DNA of 64,000 bases from Paraburkholderia sp. UYCP14C (GTDB lineage: Bacteria > Pseudomonadota > Gammaproteobacteria > Burkholderiales > Burkholderiaceae). The DNA is taken from NCBI RefSeq assembly GCF_004197395.1, contig NZ_SELS01000048.1, positions 1 to 64,000 on the forward strand. The letters run 5' to 3'. The notes below the pieces were generated by a model, which saw only the letters and a program-made list of their open reading frames with translations, made no database searches and was not told where the DNA came from. How positions within the stretch are numbered: position 1 is the stretch's first letter; each line of letters opens with the position of its first letter. The translations under genes and the position numbers were made by a program. Positions 29,375-39,329 of the stretch are shown in pieces.

Positions 29375-29671
29375 GGTATTGCAACACTGCCGAACAAGGA
29401 GAGCTATGCGACGTTGGCCTGCTTGCCCCCGCAGTACGGTATCTACTGCTTTCTGGTGGGCGGGTTCTTCCACGCGCTGCTTGACTCCTCGCGTCAACTG
29501 GCCATCGGTCCGACTTCTGCGATTTCGATGCTCGTCGGCTTGAGCGTCGCGGACATGGCTGGAGGGATCTGGAGCAGCAGGTCGGCGAACTGGGGCGCCG
29601 CAGAGATCGAGTGCGCTGCCACCGGGACGCATGGCGATGCGATGGCGAAGGATTCAATCCGTGCGCCGTAA
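29375..29671 (+). pseudogene. N-terminal remnant of a SulP-family anion transporter
   Basis: The frame reads ESYATLACLPPQYGIYCFLVG and SSRQLAIGPTSAISMLVGLS, the conserved early helices of SulP transporters, then loses similarity within about 25 codons. The ten or so later helices and the STAS domain are absent. It ends just before the FNR-type box of the ornithine decarboxylase gene. Confidence 0.75.
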
Positions 29672-29688
29672 AGCGCTCAGTAATGCAA

Positions 29689-29702
29689 TTGATCTGCATC
29701 AA
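29689..29702. promoter_or_regulatory. FNR-type box with likely -10, TTGATCTGCATCAA
   Basis: Perfect arms, centre 59 bp before ATG 29755. A TTTAAT at about 29724-29729 is well placed as -10, giving a transcript start near 29736, consistent with class II FNR activation at -41.5. This is the clearest promoter in the window. Confidence 0.9.
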
Positions 29703-29754
29703 TTGGGCCTCGTGTTCCGATGCTTTAATCAAGTTGCGTAGAGGAGTAGCGATC

Positions 29755-32118
29755 ATGATCCCGCGTTCCGTCAAGACCCCGACAATACCGATTCCGTTTC
29801 ATAAGATGCTGAAGGTGGTCGCGGTCGTCGATCCGCATGATGAGGCAACCAAAGAGCTGCTCGATCACATCGCTCTCGCGGGCATGCAGGTCGAGGTGAC
29901 GCACGATCCGGTCCGCGATCTGAACGAGGATGCGGACGTTGGCGCGTATATCGTCGGCATCGACGGGAACCGCATGGAGGGCGCACGTCAGCTGGCGGCG
30001 GGCGTCCGCGGGTTAGGCTTTCATACGCCTCTGTGGGCACTGGCCAACACGCATCGCATCTCCGAGCTCGTCGTTGCGGGCGGACTCGGCGAAGTCGACG
30101 GCTACATCTACCTCGGCCAGCAAACCCCCGCGTTTTACGCGAAGCAGATCGTTGCCAGCTTCGTGAAGTACGGCATGAGCCTTCTGCCGCCATTCTTCGG
30201 CGGGCTCGTCGCCTACGATGGCGAAGCCAATATCGCGTTCGACTGCCCGGGACATCAGGGAGGGCAGTTTTATCGGAAGTCGCCGGCGGGACAGCTGTTC
30301 TTCAAGTATTTCGGTGAAAGCATTTTCCGTAACGATCTGTGCAACGCGGATGTCGATCTCGGCGACCTGCTGATTCACGAAGGCCCGGCTGCCGATGCCG
30401 AGCGTCATGCAGCCGAAGTGTTCGGCGCGGACCAGACCTATTTCGTGCTCAACGGCACCAGCACGTCGAACAAGATCGTCACGGGTGCGGTGCTGCGACG
30501 CGGCGACCTCGTGCTGTTCGACCGGAACAACCACAAGTCGGTGCATCAGGGCGCGCTGGTGCAGGCGGGCGCCATTCCCGTGTTCCTGCCGACCGCGCGC
30601 AATCCGTTCGGAATGATCGGCGCGGTCGACTGGGAAGCATGGGATGAAGATTGGCTGCGCAGGCAGATCCGCTCGAACCCGCTAGTGAAGGATCCCGAGC
30701 GCAGCAGGGCGGAGCGGCCGTTCCGTCTCGCATGCATCCAGCTCGCCACCTATGACGGCACGATCTACAACGTGCGCAAGGTGCTGGAGAAAATCGGCCA
30801 CCTGTGCGACTACGTGCTGTGGGACGAGGCATGGATCGGCTACAACGCGTTTCACCCGCTGTTCGAAGATCACAGTCCGATGCGGATCAGGCAACTGACG
30901 CCGCAGATGCCGGGATTGTTCTCGACACAATCGGTGCACAAGCAGGGCGCGGGGTTTTCGCAAGCGTCGCAGATTCACAAGCGCGACGGACATATTCGCG
31001 GCCAGAAACGCTTCATCGAGCACCGGCGGTTCAATGAGTCATTCCTGATCCACGCCAGTACCTCTCCGTTCTATCCGCTGTTCGCCTCCCTCGATGTGAA
31101 TGCGAAGGTTCATGAAGGCAAGGCGGGCGAGATGTTGTGGGACGGTTGCATCGCACTGGGAATCGAGGCGCGCAAGAAGATCCGTGAATTCGTTCATTAC
31201 TATGCGGCAACCGGAAAGAGCCGCGAGGAACAGTGGTTCTTCGATCCGTTCGTGCCCGATGTCGTCACGGTCCGCAATTCGAGCTTCACGACGGACGTCG
31301 AGAACGTCGCATGGGAGTCGTTACCGACCGACGTGATCAAGCGCGAGCAGCAATGCTGGGCGTTCAAGCCCGAAGCGCGCTGGCACGGCTATGCAGGCTA
31401 CGCCGAAGGCTATGCGATGGTGGACCCGAACAAGCTCACGCTGCTGACGCCGGGAATCGACCGAGCGACGGGAGAGTATCTCGACTTCGGCGTACCGGCG
31501 ACCGTGGTCGCGAACTATCTGCGCGAGGAAGGGATCGTGCCGGAGAAATGCGACCTGAACAGCGTGCTGTTCCTGATGACGCCGGCCGAGGACGAAAGCA
31601 AGCTGAATTCGCTGATCGCGAGGCTCGTCAGGTTCAAGAATCTGTGGGATCGCGATGCGCCGCTGGCGGACGTGCTGCCGAGCTTGTGCGCAGCGCACGG
31701 CGCGCGCTATGCGGACTACTCGCTGCGCCAGGTGTGCAACGAGATGCACGGCTTTTATCGTGAAGCCAACGTGAAGGAACTGCAGCGGCTCTGCTTCCGG
31801 GCGACGAGTTTCCCTGAACTCGCGATGCCGCCCGAGGCCGCCTACGAGTCTCTGGTCGCGAACGACGTCGAGTATGTGCCGCTCGATCAGGCGCGCGGGC
31901 GCATTTCCGCCACGCTGGCGCTGATCTATCCACCGGGTATCGGGGTCGTGCTGCCCGGTGAGCGCTGGGACGAACGCGCGCAGCCGATGCTCGATTACTT
32001 CATGGCTTTCCAGGAATCGTTCAACCGCTTCCCGGGCTTCAACTACGAAGTACAGGGCGTTTTCCAGGAGCGGGAAAACGGCCGTATTCGCTTTTACACC
32101 TACGTAGTCCGCGAATAG
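29755..32118 (+). CDS. speF: Ornithine decarboxylase, inducible type
   Basis: 787 aa PLP-dependent Orn/Arg/Lys decarboxylase of the large bacterial type with an N-terminal wing domain (residues 1-130). The PLP lysine is K396 in SVHKQGAGFS, and GTSTSNKIV, DEAWIGYNAFHPLF mark the cofactor site. It converts ornithine to putrescine and CO2, consuming a proton. Ornithine rather than lysine or arginine is inferred from length and the adjacent PotE-like antiporter and arc operon. GAGGAG precedes ATG 29755. Confidence 0.92.
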   Translation: MIPRSVKTPTIPIPFHKMLKVVAVVDPHDEATKELLDHIALAGMQVEVTHDPVRDLNEDADVGAYIVGIDGNRMEGARQLAAGVRGLGFHTPLWALANTHRISELVVAGGLGEVDGYIYLGQQTPAFYAKQIVASFVKYGMSLLPPFFGGLVAYDGEANIAFDCPGHQGGQFYRKSPAGQLFFKYFGESIFRNDLCNADVDLGDLLIHEGPAADAERHAAEVFGADQTYFVLNGTSTSNKIVTGAVLRRGDLVLFDRNNHKSVHQGALVQAGAIPVFLPTARNPFGMIGAVDWEAWDEDWLRRQIRSNPLVKDPERSRAERPFRLACIQLATYDGTIYNVRKVLEKIGHLCDYVLWDEAWIGYNAFHPLFEDHSPMRIRQLTPQMPGLFSTQSVHKQGAGFSQASQIHKRDGHIRGQKRFIEHRRFNESFLIHASTSPFYPLFASLDVNAKVHEGKAGEMLWDGCIALGIEARKKIREFVHYYAATGKSREEQWFFDPFVPDVVTVRNSSFTTDVENVAWESLPTDVIKREQQCWAFKPEARWHGYAGYAEGYAMVDPNKLTLLTPGIDRATGEYLDFGVPATVVANYLREEGIVPEKCDLNSVLFLMTPAEDESKLNSLIARLVRFKNLWDRDAPLADVLPSLCAAHGARYADYSLRQVCNEMHGFYREANVKELQRLCFRATSFPELAMPPEAAYESLVANDVEYVPLDQARGRISATLALIYPPGIGVVLPGERWDERAQPMLDYFMAFQESFNRFPGFNYEVQGVFQERENGRIRFYTYVVRE

Positions 32119-32153
32119 GCGGACGTGAACGGGTTACCGTTGGGGAGGAAATC

Positions 32154-34400
32154 ATGGCGGAACAACCCAAAAAGATGAATGTCGTGCAACTGACGTTCAT
32201 CGTGACAGTCAACATGATGGGCTCGGGCATCATCATGCTGCCGACCAATATGGCAAAGGTGGGGGCGATCTCCCTGCTGTCGTGGCTGATAACGGCCGTC
32301 GGGTCGCTGGCGATCGCTTACGGTTTCGCGGAAGCGGGACTGCTCAATCAGCGCCCGGGCGGGATGGCCGCCTATGCCGAAGAAGGCTACGGCAAGGACG
32401 GCTACTTCCAGGTGTTCTTCCTGTATTTCCTGTCGATTGCGATCGCGAACGTGGCGGTGGCGAGCTCGGCGCTCGGCTATCTGGCGGCGTTCTTTCCTGT
32501 ACTCACGTCCTCGCCGATTGCCACCTGTGTCGGTGTGATAGCACTGCTATGGCTCACCACCGTCGCCAACTTCGGGGGGCCGAAATTGACGGGGCGTATC
32601 GGCAGCGTCACCGTGTGGGGCGTGATCCTGCCCGTCGGCTTCATCTCGTTCGCAGGCTGGTTCTGGTTTCATGGCGGAACGTTTGCCGCAGCCTGGAACC
32701 CCAAGGGAGTCAGCCTCGCCGAGGGCATGGGCTCGAGCATTTCGCTGACGCTGTGGGCATTTCTCGGGATGGAGTCGGCCGTCCAGAACTCGTCGGCCGT
32801 CGAGAACCCGAAGCGCGATGTCCCGCTCGCATGCATGTTCGGCACGCTGGGTGCGGCGGTGATCTACATCCTGTCCACCGCGGCGATCCAGGGGATCGTG
32901 CCGAATGCCGACCTGGCCGCGTCGACCGGTCCGTTCGGTCTCGCTTTTGCGCGGATGTTCAACCCGACGATCGGTTCGATCGTGATGGCGCTGGCGGCGC
33001 TGGCCTGCGTGGGCTCGCTGCTCGGTTGGCAGTTCACGTTGGCGCAAACGGCCAAGGATGCCGCCGACACCAAAATGTTCCCGGGCGTTTTCGGCAAGGC
33101 GAACCGGATGGGCGCGCCGATCGCGGGCATGGTCATCATGGGCATCGTGCAGTCGCTGATGGCGCTGTCCACGATCTCGCCGAACCTCAGCGAGCAGTTC
33201 GCCGCGCTGGTCAATCTGGCGGTCGTGACGAATGTGCTGCCGTACATCATTTCGCTGTCGGCGCTGTTCGTGATGATGCGCAACGCCGCTACGCCGCCCG
33301 CGAAATACCGCGTCAATGCGGCTGTCACGGTTGTCGCGCTGGTCTACTCCGTCTATGCGATCTACGCTTCCGGCAAGGATGCGGTGCTCGGCGGCATGCT
33401 GGTCATGGCGATCGGCTACGTGATCTATGGCTTCATGGCCTTCCGCTTTGCCTCGGTGACTTCCGCCGGGCGCGCGGGCGCGGCCTCCGCGGCGGCGGTG
33501 CTGGCACTCGCCCTGATGGTGCTGGCGGGTTTGCTGCCGCCGCCCGCGCATGCGGATGAGCCGGCACCGACTGGGGCGTTGGCCAGAATCAAACAGTCCG
33601 GTGCGATCAATCTGGGCTATTTCGACGGTGGACAACCATTTTCGTACAAGGACGCGAACGGCCGGCCCACCGGCTACACCATCGCGCTGTGCCAGAAGAT
33701 CGCCGACCAGGTCAAGACCGACCTCGGGCTCGCCGCACTGCGCGTGAACTGGGTAGCGATCCCGTTCGACGACCGTATGCGCGCGATCCAGGACCACCGC
33801 ATCGACCTGTTGTGCGGCAGCGCCGAAACGCTCACCGCCAGGCAGGCGATGTCGTTCTCGATTCCGGTGTATCCCGGCGGTATTGGCGCGATGCTGCGCT
33901 CGGATGCACCGGCCGGACTCAAGGAGGTCCTGTCGGGCGTAAGCCCCTCGCACCCGACCTGGCGGGCGGCGCCCGCGCAACTGCTGTCGCGGCAAACCGT
34001 TTCCGTGGTCGCGGATTCGCCCGCGCAACGCTGGCTCGGCGACAAGCTCGCGCAGTTGCAGATCCCGGCGGCCGTGGTCCCCGTTCCCGATGTCGAGTCA
34101 GGCTTGCGCAAGGTTCTCGACCGGCAGTCGAACGTCCTGTTCGCCGAACGCTCGCTGCTGCTCGCAGTCGCGAGCAGCAGCCCCGCATCGGGCAACCTGA
34201 CGGTGCTGGATCGCCGCTTCACCTATTTGCCCGTCGCAATAGGTGTCCCGCGCGGAGACGACGATATGCGGCTGCTCGCGGACCGGACGTTGAGCCGGCT
34301 CTTTTCATCGGCGGAGTTCTTCGCGATGTACGCCAAATGGTTCGGCGAGCCCGACGCCGAGACACGCAACTTCTTCCGTCTGAGCACGCTGCCCGAGTGA
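32154..34400 (+). CDS. potE: PotE-type putrescine-ornithine antiporter fused to a periplasmic amino-acid-binding domain
   Basis: 748 aa fusion. Residues 1 to about 440 are an APC-superfamily antiporter like PotE, with about 12 helices and the start LTFIVTVNMMGSGIIMLPTN. A further hydrophobic stretch (about 442-460) ends in a signal-peptidase-like site, PPAHADEP near residue 466. A type-3 solute-binding domain follows (GALARIKQSGAINLGYFDGG, RPTGYTIALCQKIAD, DLLCGSAETLTARQ). The binding domain would sit in the periplasm, tethered or released by cleavage. The gene begins 35 bases after the decarboxylase stop. Together they would exchange putrescine for ornithine; capture of ornithine or arginine by the extra domain is inference. 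Confidence 0.9.
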   Translation: MAEQPKKMNVVQLTFIVTVNMMGSGIIMLPTNMAKVGAISLLSWLITAVGSLAIAYGFAEAGLLNQRPGGMAAYAEEGYGKDGYFQVFFLYFLSIAIANVAVASSALGYLAAFFPVLTSSPIATCVGVIALLWLTTVANFGGPKLTGRIGSVTVWGVILPVGFISFAGWFWFHGGTFAAAWNPKGVSLAEGMGSSISLTLWAFLGMESAVQNSSAVENPKRDVPLACMFGTLGAAVIYILSTAAIQGIVPNADLAASTGPFGLAFARMFNPTIGSIVMALAALACVGSLLGWQFTLAQTAKDAADTKMFPGVFGKANRMGAPIAGMVIMGIVQSLMALSTISPNLSEQFAALVNLAVVTNVLPYIISLSALFVMMRNAATPPAKYRVNAAVTVVALVYSVYAIYASGKDAVLGGMLVMAIGYVIYGFMAFRFASVTSAGRAGAASAAAVLALALMVLAGLLPPPAHADEPAPTGALARIKQSGAINLGYFDGGQPFSYKDANGRPTGYTIALCQKIADQVKTDLGLAALRVNWVAIPFDDRMRAIQDHRIDLLCGSAETLTARQAMSFSIPVYPGGIGAMLRSDAPAGLKEVLSGVSPSHPTWRAAPAQLLSRQTVSVVADSPAQRWLGDKLAQLQIPAAVVPVPDVESGLRKVLDRQSNVLFAERSLLLAVASSSPASGNLTVLDRRFTYLPVAIGVPRGDDDMRLLADRTLSRLFSSAEFFAMYAKWFGEPDAETRNFFRLSTLPE

Positions 34401-34444
34401 CGTGAGGCAAGTCCAGCGGAATGGCGAGACCGGCATATACAGCG

Positions 34445-34470
34445 CCTGAGCGTTGCCGATTCCGCTCAGG
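34445..34470. terminator. Possible hairpin between the antiporter and AI-2E-family gene
   Basis: An 8-bp inverted repeat (CCTGAGCG / CGCTCAGG) with a 10-base loop in the 93-base gap. No T-run follows, so it is a weak terminator or a processing site. Confidence 0.35.
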
Positions 34471-34502
34471 GCTCTCCATTCATTTACTGACGGGTGAATT
34501 CG

Positions 34503-35657
34503 ATGCTTACCAGGACGACTTCTGAACGAGCGTCGTCGAGGCAATTGCTCGACGTACTGATCCGCGCCGGATTGATCGCGGTGCTGTGTGTGCTGTGCTT
34601 CCGGATTCTCGTGCCGTTCATGAATCTGCTGATATGGTCGCTGATTCTTGCCATCACGCTCTATCCGCTGCAGGCACGGCTGCGCGAGCGGATTCCGAAC
34701 CGTGAAGGGCTGATCGCGATGCTGATTATCGGCGCCGCCTTCGTCGTCATCCTGGTGCCGACCTACCTGCTGGGCGTCGCGGTGGCCGACTCGATCGAAC
34801 ACGTGATGGCCGTGTTCCGGTCCGGCAATTTCCGGATTCCGCCGCCGGATGAGTCGGTGGCGAGGTGGCCTCTGCTGGGCGAACGCGTGTACGAGTTCTG
34901 GCAACAGGCCTCGACCGACCTGACGGGCGTCGCGCACCGATTCGCTCCTCAACTGAAGGAAACCGGTCTGGCTGTTCTGGGCATGGTGACCGGCCTCGGC
35001 GCGGGGCTGCTGATCTTCTTCGTCGCCCTCGTCGTGGCAGGTATTTTGATGGCGCACGGCGAGCATGGTCGCGTCAGCGCGGTACAGATCGCCGCACGCA
35101 TTTCGGGGCCGGAAAATGGCCAGCGAATCACCGATCTTTGCACCACCACCATTCGTGCCGTGGCGCAGGGCGTGGTTGGCATTGCGTTCATCCAGACCTT
35201 GCTGATCGGCATCGGCTTCGTGCTGATGGGTGTGCCCGCCGCGGGTTTGCTCGCGCTGGCCGTGCTGCTGCTGGGCATCATGCAACTGCCCGCCACCCTG
35301 ATCACGGTTCCCGTGATCGCTTTCATGATCGTCACGAAAGGCATCGGTACCTCCGTGATCGTTTATTCGGTCTATCTGATCGTCGCGGGGTTGGTCGACA
35401 ACGTTCTCAAACCGCTGCTGCTCGGCCGAGGTGTTGCCGTACCGATGCCGGTCGTGCTGATCGGCGCGCTCGGCGGCATGGTCTCGGGCGGTGTGATCGG
35501 CCTGTTCATCGGTCCCGTGATGCTCGCGGTCGGGTATCAGCTGTTCTGGCGGTGGGTTAGAGACCAGCCGGGCACCGCGTTGCCCGGCGCGCACACTGAT
35601 TCGGCGGCTAGCGATGCAGTCGTCGCCGGCAACGGCGGGCAAGTCGAAGCGAAGTAG
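34503..35657 (+). CDS. AI-2E family transporter (TqsA/YdiK-like)
   Basis: 384 aa membrane protein with about eight helices in the AI-2E (UPF0118) pattern: an N-terminal pair around PFMNLLIWSLILAITLYPL, a soluble middle, then VGIAFIQTLLIGIGF and IVAGLVDNVLKPLLLGRG near the C-terminus. The family exports small molecules; some members act as proton or sodium antiporters. Substrate unknown. ATG 34503 or GTG 34494 could start it; neither has a strong ribosome binding site. It lies downstream of the antiporter on the same strand. Confidence 0.88.
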   Translation: MLTRTTSERASSRQLLDVLIRAGLIAVLCVLCFRILVPFMNLLIWSLILAITLYPLQARLRERIPNREGLIAMLIIGAAFVVILVPTYLLGVAVADSIEHVMAVFRSGNFRIPPPDESVARWPLLGERVYEFWQQASTDLTGVAHRFAPQLKETGLAVLGMVTGLGAGLLIFFVALVVAGILMAHGEHGRVSAVQIAARISGPENGQRITDLCTTTIRAVAQGVVGIAFIQTLLIGIGFVLMGVPAAGLLALAVLLLGIMQLPATLITVPVIAFMIVTKGIGTSVIVYSVYLIVAGLVDNVLKPLLLGRGVAVPMPVVLIGALGGMVSGGVIGLFIGPVMLAVGYQLFWRWVRDQPGTALPGAHTDSAASDAVVAGNGGQVEAK

Positions 35658-35749
35658 TGCGAGCGAAGTAGTGTGGTGCCGCGCCTTCTCTGCGCCCTTC
35701 TCTGCGCCTGCGCGTGCTGGCCAGCGCCCCGGTTAGCGGCGAGACGCTA

Positions 35750-35795
35750 GCGGCAAGCGGCAAGCGGCAAGCGGCAAGCGGCAAGCGGCAAGCGG
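35750..35795. repeat. Heptanucleotide tandem repeat, (GCGGCAA)6
   Basis: Six perfect copies of GCGGCAA followed by GCGG, directly abutting the arcC stop codon (35796-35798). Just upstream (35647-35715) are further short direct duplications (GCGAAGTAGTG twice and CCTTCTCTGCGC-like twice). A slippage-prone junction between two convergent operons. Confidence 0.9.
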
Positions 35796-36725
35796 TTACC
35801 GATAGCGGATACCAGGCGTCGACGTGCTCACACACGTGCCGCCCCGCCGTTCTGCAATGGCCTGGATGTCGGCGAGGGAGCCGATGACCGCATCCTTGCC
35901 CGTCTTGCGCGCGAATTCGATTGCCGCCTGGACTTTGGGCCCCATCGAGCCACTGGCGAAACCGAGCTTCTCCAGTTCGTCCGGGTGCGCCTGTGCGATC
36001 GCTTTCTGGTCCGGCTTCCCCCAGTTCACGTAAGCCGCATCGACATCGGTCGCCACGATCAACATGTCCGCACCCAGTTCCCACGCAAGCAGTGCCGAGC
36101 ACAGATCCTTGTCGATCACCGCCTCGATGCCGGTCAGCTTCCGGTTCTCGTCGTAGCAGGTGGGAATACCGCCGCCGCCCGCGCAGATGACGATCGTGCC
36201 ACGTTCGAGCAGCCACCGGATCGGGCGGATCTCAAAGATGCGACTGGGCCGCGGGCTCGCGACGACCCGACGGAAATGCACGCCGTCGGGCGCGATGCTC
36301 CAGCCTCGTTCCCGGGCGAGGCGCTCGGCTTCTTCCTTCGAATAAACCGGACCGATCGGTTTGCTGGGCCGCTCGAAGGCGGGGTCGTGCGGATCGACCT
36401 CGACCTGGGTCAGGATCGTTGCGAACGGTACTTCGACCGGTAACAGGTTGCCGAGCTCCTGCTCGATCAGATAGCCGATCATGCCTTCCGTCTGCGCGCC
36501 GAGCACGTCGAGCGGATAGGCCTCGACTTCCTTATAGGCGGCGCTCTGGAGTGCCAGCAGCCCGACCTGTGGACCATTGCCGTGCGCAATCACAATTTCA
36601 TTGCCGGGCACGATCAGCGCGATCTGACTAACGGCGAGCCGGACGTTGTCGCGCTGGCATTCCGCCGTCATCGGCTGACCGCGCCGCAGCAGCGCATTAC
36701 CGCCTAACGCAATGACGATACGCAT
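35796..36725 (-). CDS. arcC: Carbamate kinase
   Basis: 309 aa. Last enzyme of the arginine deiminase pathway: carbamoyl phosphate plus ADP to ATP, CO2 and ammonia. Start [15 protein letters not shown], then [14 protein letters not shown] and [13 protein letters not shown] with [10 protein letters not shown] are the family's nucleotide and carbamate sites. GGGAGG precedes ATG 36725. Third gene of arcA-arcB-arcC, 102 bases after arcB. Confidence 0.96.
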   Translation of the reverse strand: MRIVIALGGNALLRRGQPMTAECQRDNVRLAVSQIALIVPGNEIVIAHGNGPQVGLLALQSAAYKEVEAYPLDVLGAQTEGMIGYLIEQELGNLLPVEVPFATILTQVEVDPHDPAFERPSKPIGPVYSKEEAERLARERGWSIAPDGVHFRRVVASPRPSRIFEIRPIRWLLERGTIVICAGGGGIPTCYDENRKLTGIEAVIDKDLCSALLAWELGADMLIVATDVDAAYVNWGKPDQKAIAQAHPDELEKLGFASGSMGPKVQAAIEFARKTGKDAVIGSLADIQAIAERRGGTCVSTSTPGIRYR

Positions 36726-36827
36726 GATGCACACCTCCCGATGCACGTCAGATTACAGGTGACCCAGGCGTCGTCTCCCGGACCGTACCGGCTCGCCACG
36801 GCGTCATGACCGGGCTGTCGCGGCTGC

Positions 36828-37838
36828 TCAGATGTCGGCAAGCGTCGAGACGAGGATTGCCTTGATCGTGTGCATGCGGTTTTCCGCCTGCTCGAAAGCA
36901 ATACACAAAGGCGATTCGAAGACTTCGTCGGTCACTTCGATTCCGTTCGCCAGCGCCGGATAGTTTTCGGCGATCTGCTTGCCGACCACCGTCTCGCTAT
37001 TGTGAAACGCGGGCAGGCAGTGCATGAACTTTGCGTGCGGGTTATGCGTGGCCTTCATCAGGTCCATGTTGACCTGATACGGCAGAAGCTGTTGAATGCG
37101 CTCGCCCCAGGCTTCCACCGGCTCGCCCATCGAGACCCACACGTCCGTGTGCACGAAATCGACACCGTCGACGGCGGCTTTCGGGTCTTCGGTCAGCGTG
37201 ATGCGCGCACCGCTTTCGGCGCCTATCCGCTGGCACGTTTCGACGTATTCCGCGCTCGGCCACAGCGATTTCGGCGCGCCGATGCGCACGTCCATGCCGA
37301 GCTTCGCGCCGATCAGAAGCAGCGAATTGCCCATGTTGTTGCGAGCGTCGCCGAGATACGCATAACGGATTTCCGGCAGCGGCTTGTCGCTGTGCTCACG
37401 CATGGTCAGCACGTCGGCGAGCATCTGGGTCGGGTGATATTCGTCGGTCAGGCCGTTGAACACGGGGACGCCCGCGAATTTGGCCAGTTCCTCGACGATG
37501 TCCTGATGGAACCCCCGGTACTCGATCGCGTCGTACATGCGTCCCAGCACGCGGGCCGTGTCTTTCATGCTTTCCTTGTGGCCGATCTGGGAGGAATGGG
37601 GATCGATGTAGGTGACGTTGGCGCCCTGGTCGTACGCGGCGACTTCGAATGCGCAGCGTGTGCGGGTCGATGTCTTCTCGAAGATCAGAGCAATGTTGAC
37701 ACCTTTCAGATGCTGCTGTTCAGTGCCTGTGTACTTCGCACGCTTCAGATCGCGCGACAGGTCGAGCAGGTAGCGAAGCTCCCGATTGGTGTGATGCATC
37801 AGACTCAGCAGGCTTCGGTTGCGCAGATTGAAAGCCAT
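36828..37838 (-). CDS. arcB: Ornithine carbamoyltransferase, catabolic
   Basis: 336 aa. STRTR at residues 57-61 binds carbamoyl phosphate and HCLPAFH near residue 272 binds ornithine. It phosphorolyses citrulline to ornithine and carbamoyl phosphate in the arginine deiminase pathway. Gene position between arcA and arcC identifies the catabolic enzyme. Spacing from arcA is 60 bases. Confidence 0.96.
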   Translation of the reverse strand: MAFNLRNRSLLSLMHHTNRELRYLLDLSRDLKRAKYTGTEQQHLKGVNIALIFEKTSTRTRCAFEVAAYDQGANVTYIDPHSSQIGHKESMKDTARVLGRMYDAIEYRGFHQDIVEELAKFAGVPVFNGLTDEYHPTQMLADVLTMREHSDKPLPEIRYAYLGDARNNMGNSLLLIGAKLGMDVRIGAPKSLWPSAEYVETCQRIGAESGARITLTEDPKAAVDGVDFVHTDVWVSMGEPVEAWGERIQQLLPYQVNMDLMKATHNPHAKFMHCLPAFHNSETVVGKQIAENYPALANGIEVTDEVFESPLCIAFEQAENRMHTIKAILVSTLADI

Positions 37839-37898
37839 GGTGTTCTCCGTCTCGGTCGGTTCGACGACGGCGCGCCTGTGGCGGCCGTGGCCGCAAAA

Positions 37899-39158
37899 TC
37901 AATACTCGATGGGGTCGCGCACGATCGGGCAGGTCATGCAATGTCCGCCGCCGCGCCCGCGCCCCAGTTCGCCCGCGGTGATCGTGATCACCTCGACGCC
38001 CGCCTTGCGTAGCAACGTGTTCGTGTAGGTGTTGCGGTCATAGCCTACGACCACGCCGGGCTCGAGGCAGACGAGGTTGTTGCCGTCGTCCCACTGCTCG
38101 CGCTCGGCTGCGAAGCTGTTGCCGCCGGTTTCCACCACGCGTAGTTTGGGCAGTCCGAGCGCCTCGCCGACGACGTCCGTAAACGGCTTGTCCTCACGCC
38201 GGATATTCAGTTTCATCGCATTGGAGTCGTCGGGTCGCAGTGAGAATGCGACGATCTCCTTGACGACCTCCGGGAATACCGTGACGAGATCGCGGTCGCA
38301 GAACGTGAAGACCGTGTCGAGATGCATCGCCGCGCGCGACTTCGGCATGCCCGCCACGATGATGCGCTCGACAGCGCCCTTGGCGAAAAGGCTCTGGGCC
38401 AGTTCGCCGATAGCCTGCCTCGAGGTGCGCTCGCCCATGCCGACGAGCAGCACGCCGTTGCCGATCGGCATCACGTCGCCGCCTTCGAGCGTAGCGAGGC
38501 CATGATCACGGTCAGGATCGCCGTACCAGACTTCGAATTCCTGAGCTTCGAAGTCCGGGTGGAAGCGGTAGATCGCCGTGGTCAGCAAGGTCTCCTGGCG
38601 ACGGGCCGGCCAGTACATCGGGTTGAGGCTGACGCCGCCATAGATCCAGCAGGTGGTGTCGCGGGTGAACAACGTGTTCGGCAGCGGCGGCAGCACGAAG
38701 CTGGAGTGTCCGAGATACTCGCGGAACATCTTGAGGGTATGGGTCTCTTCGGTGTCGGGAATATCCTCCGCCACGACGCCGCCGATCAGAAACTCAGCCT
38801 GTTGGCGAGGCTCGAGACCTTCCATCCACGCCCGAACCTCGCCGGAGAGCCCGACACCAACGGTATCGGGACGGATCTTGCGGTCGAGGATCCATTTCAG
38901 CGCCTGCGGGTCACGTACCGTTTCGGTCAGCAGATTGTGCATTTCCAGCACTTCGACGTCGCGCTCGCGCATCTTCGAGACGAAGTCGAAATGGTCGCGT
39001 TTGGCCTGGCTCAGCCAGATGACGTCATCGAACAGGAGCTCGTCGCAATTGCTCGGCGTCAGACGCTGATGCGCAAGACCCGGCGAGCACACCATCACCT
39101 TGCGGAGCTTGCCCGCCTCCGAATGAACCCCAAACTTTGAAGTCTTCGCATTCATCAT
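37899..39158 (-). CDS. arcA: Arginine deiminase
   Basis: 419 aa cytoplasmic enzyme: arginine to citrulline and ammonia. The catalytic cysteine is C407 in GGGHCMTCP near the C-terminus; N-terminal [19 protein letters not shown] is conserved. Tandem ATGs at 39158 and 39155; GAGGAG spacing favours the second. An FNR-type box is 75 bp upstream. No arcD arginine-ornithine antiporter is in the window; the PotE fusion may take part of that role. Confidence 0.97.
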   Translation of the reverse strand: MMNAKTSKFGVHSEAGKLRKVMVCSPGLAHQRLTPSNCDELLFDDVIWLSQAKRDHFDFVSKMRERDVEVLEMHNLLTETVRDPQALKWILDRKIRPDTVGVGLSGEVRAWMEGLEPRQQAEFLIGGVVAEDIPDTEETHTLKMFREYLGHSSFVLPPLPNTLFTRDTTCWIYGGVSLNPMYWPARRQETLLTTAIYRFHPDFEAQEFEVWYGDPDRDHGLATLEGGDVMPIGNGVLLVGMGERTSRQAIGELAQSLFAKGAVERIIVAGMPKSRAAMHLDTVFTFCDRDLVTVFPEVVKEIVAFSLRPDDSNAMKLNIRREDKPFTDVVGEALGLPKLRVVETGGNSFAAEREQWDDGNNLVCLEPGVVVGYDRNTYTNTLLRKAGVEVITITAGELGRGRGGGHCMTCPIVRDPIEY

Positions 39159-39232
39159 CTGTCTCCTCGAATCGCAACACCCGCATACCTTCTCGGCGCG
39201 ATTTCAGCATATGCCTCGCCGTGCGCTGCCGA

Positions 39233-39246
39233 TTGACCTGAATCAA
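39233..39246. promoter_or_regulatory. FNR-type box, TTGACCTGAATCAA
   Basis: Centre about 81 bp before arcA, predicting a start near 39198. FNR/ANR control of arc operons is established in Pseudomonas. Confidence 0.88.
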
Positions 39247-39329
39247 AGTCTCGCCGCGAGGCAAAAGCGCCGTGTGGGATCGGGCACTGAACATATCGAA
39301 GCACCGCGTCGATATCTTTCCGGCTGGCT

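Noticed and set aside
32547-34028. 493-codon minus-strand frame opposite the antiporter fusion
   Set aside because: Arg/His/Gln-rich composition typical of an antisense shadow in high-GC coding DNA.
37870-37900. Small GCGGCC/GGCCGC hairpin between arcB and arcA
   Set aside because: Six-base stem with a two-base loop and no T-run; too common in GC-rich DNA to call a terminator.
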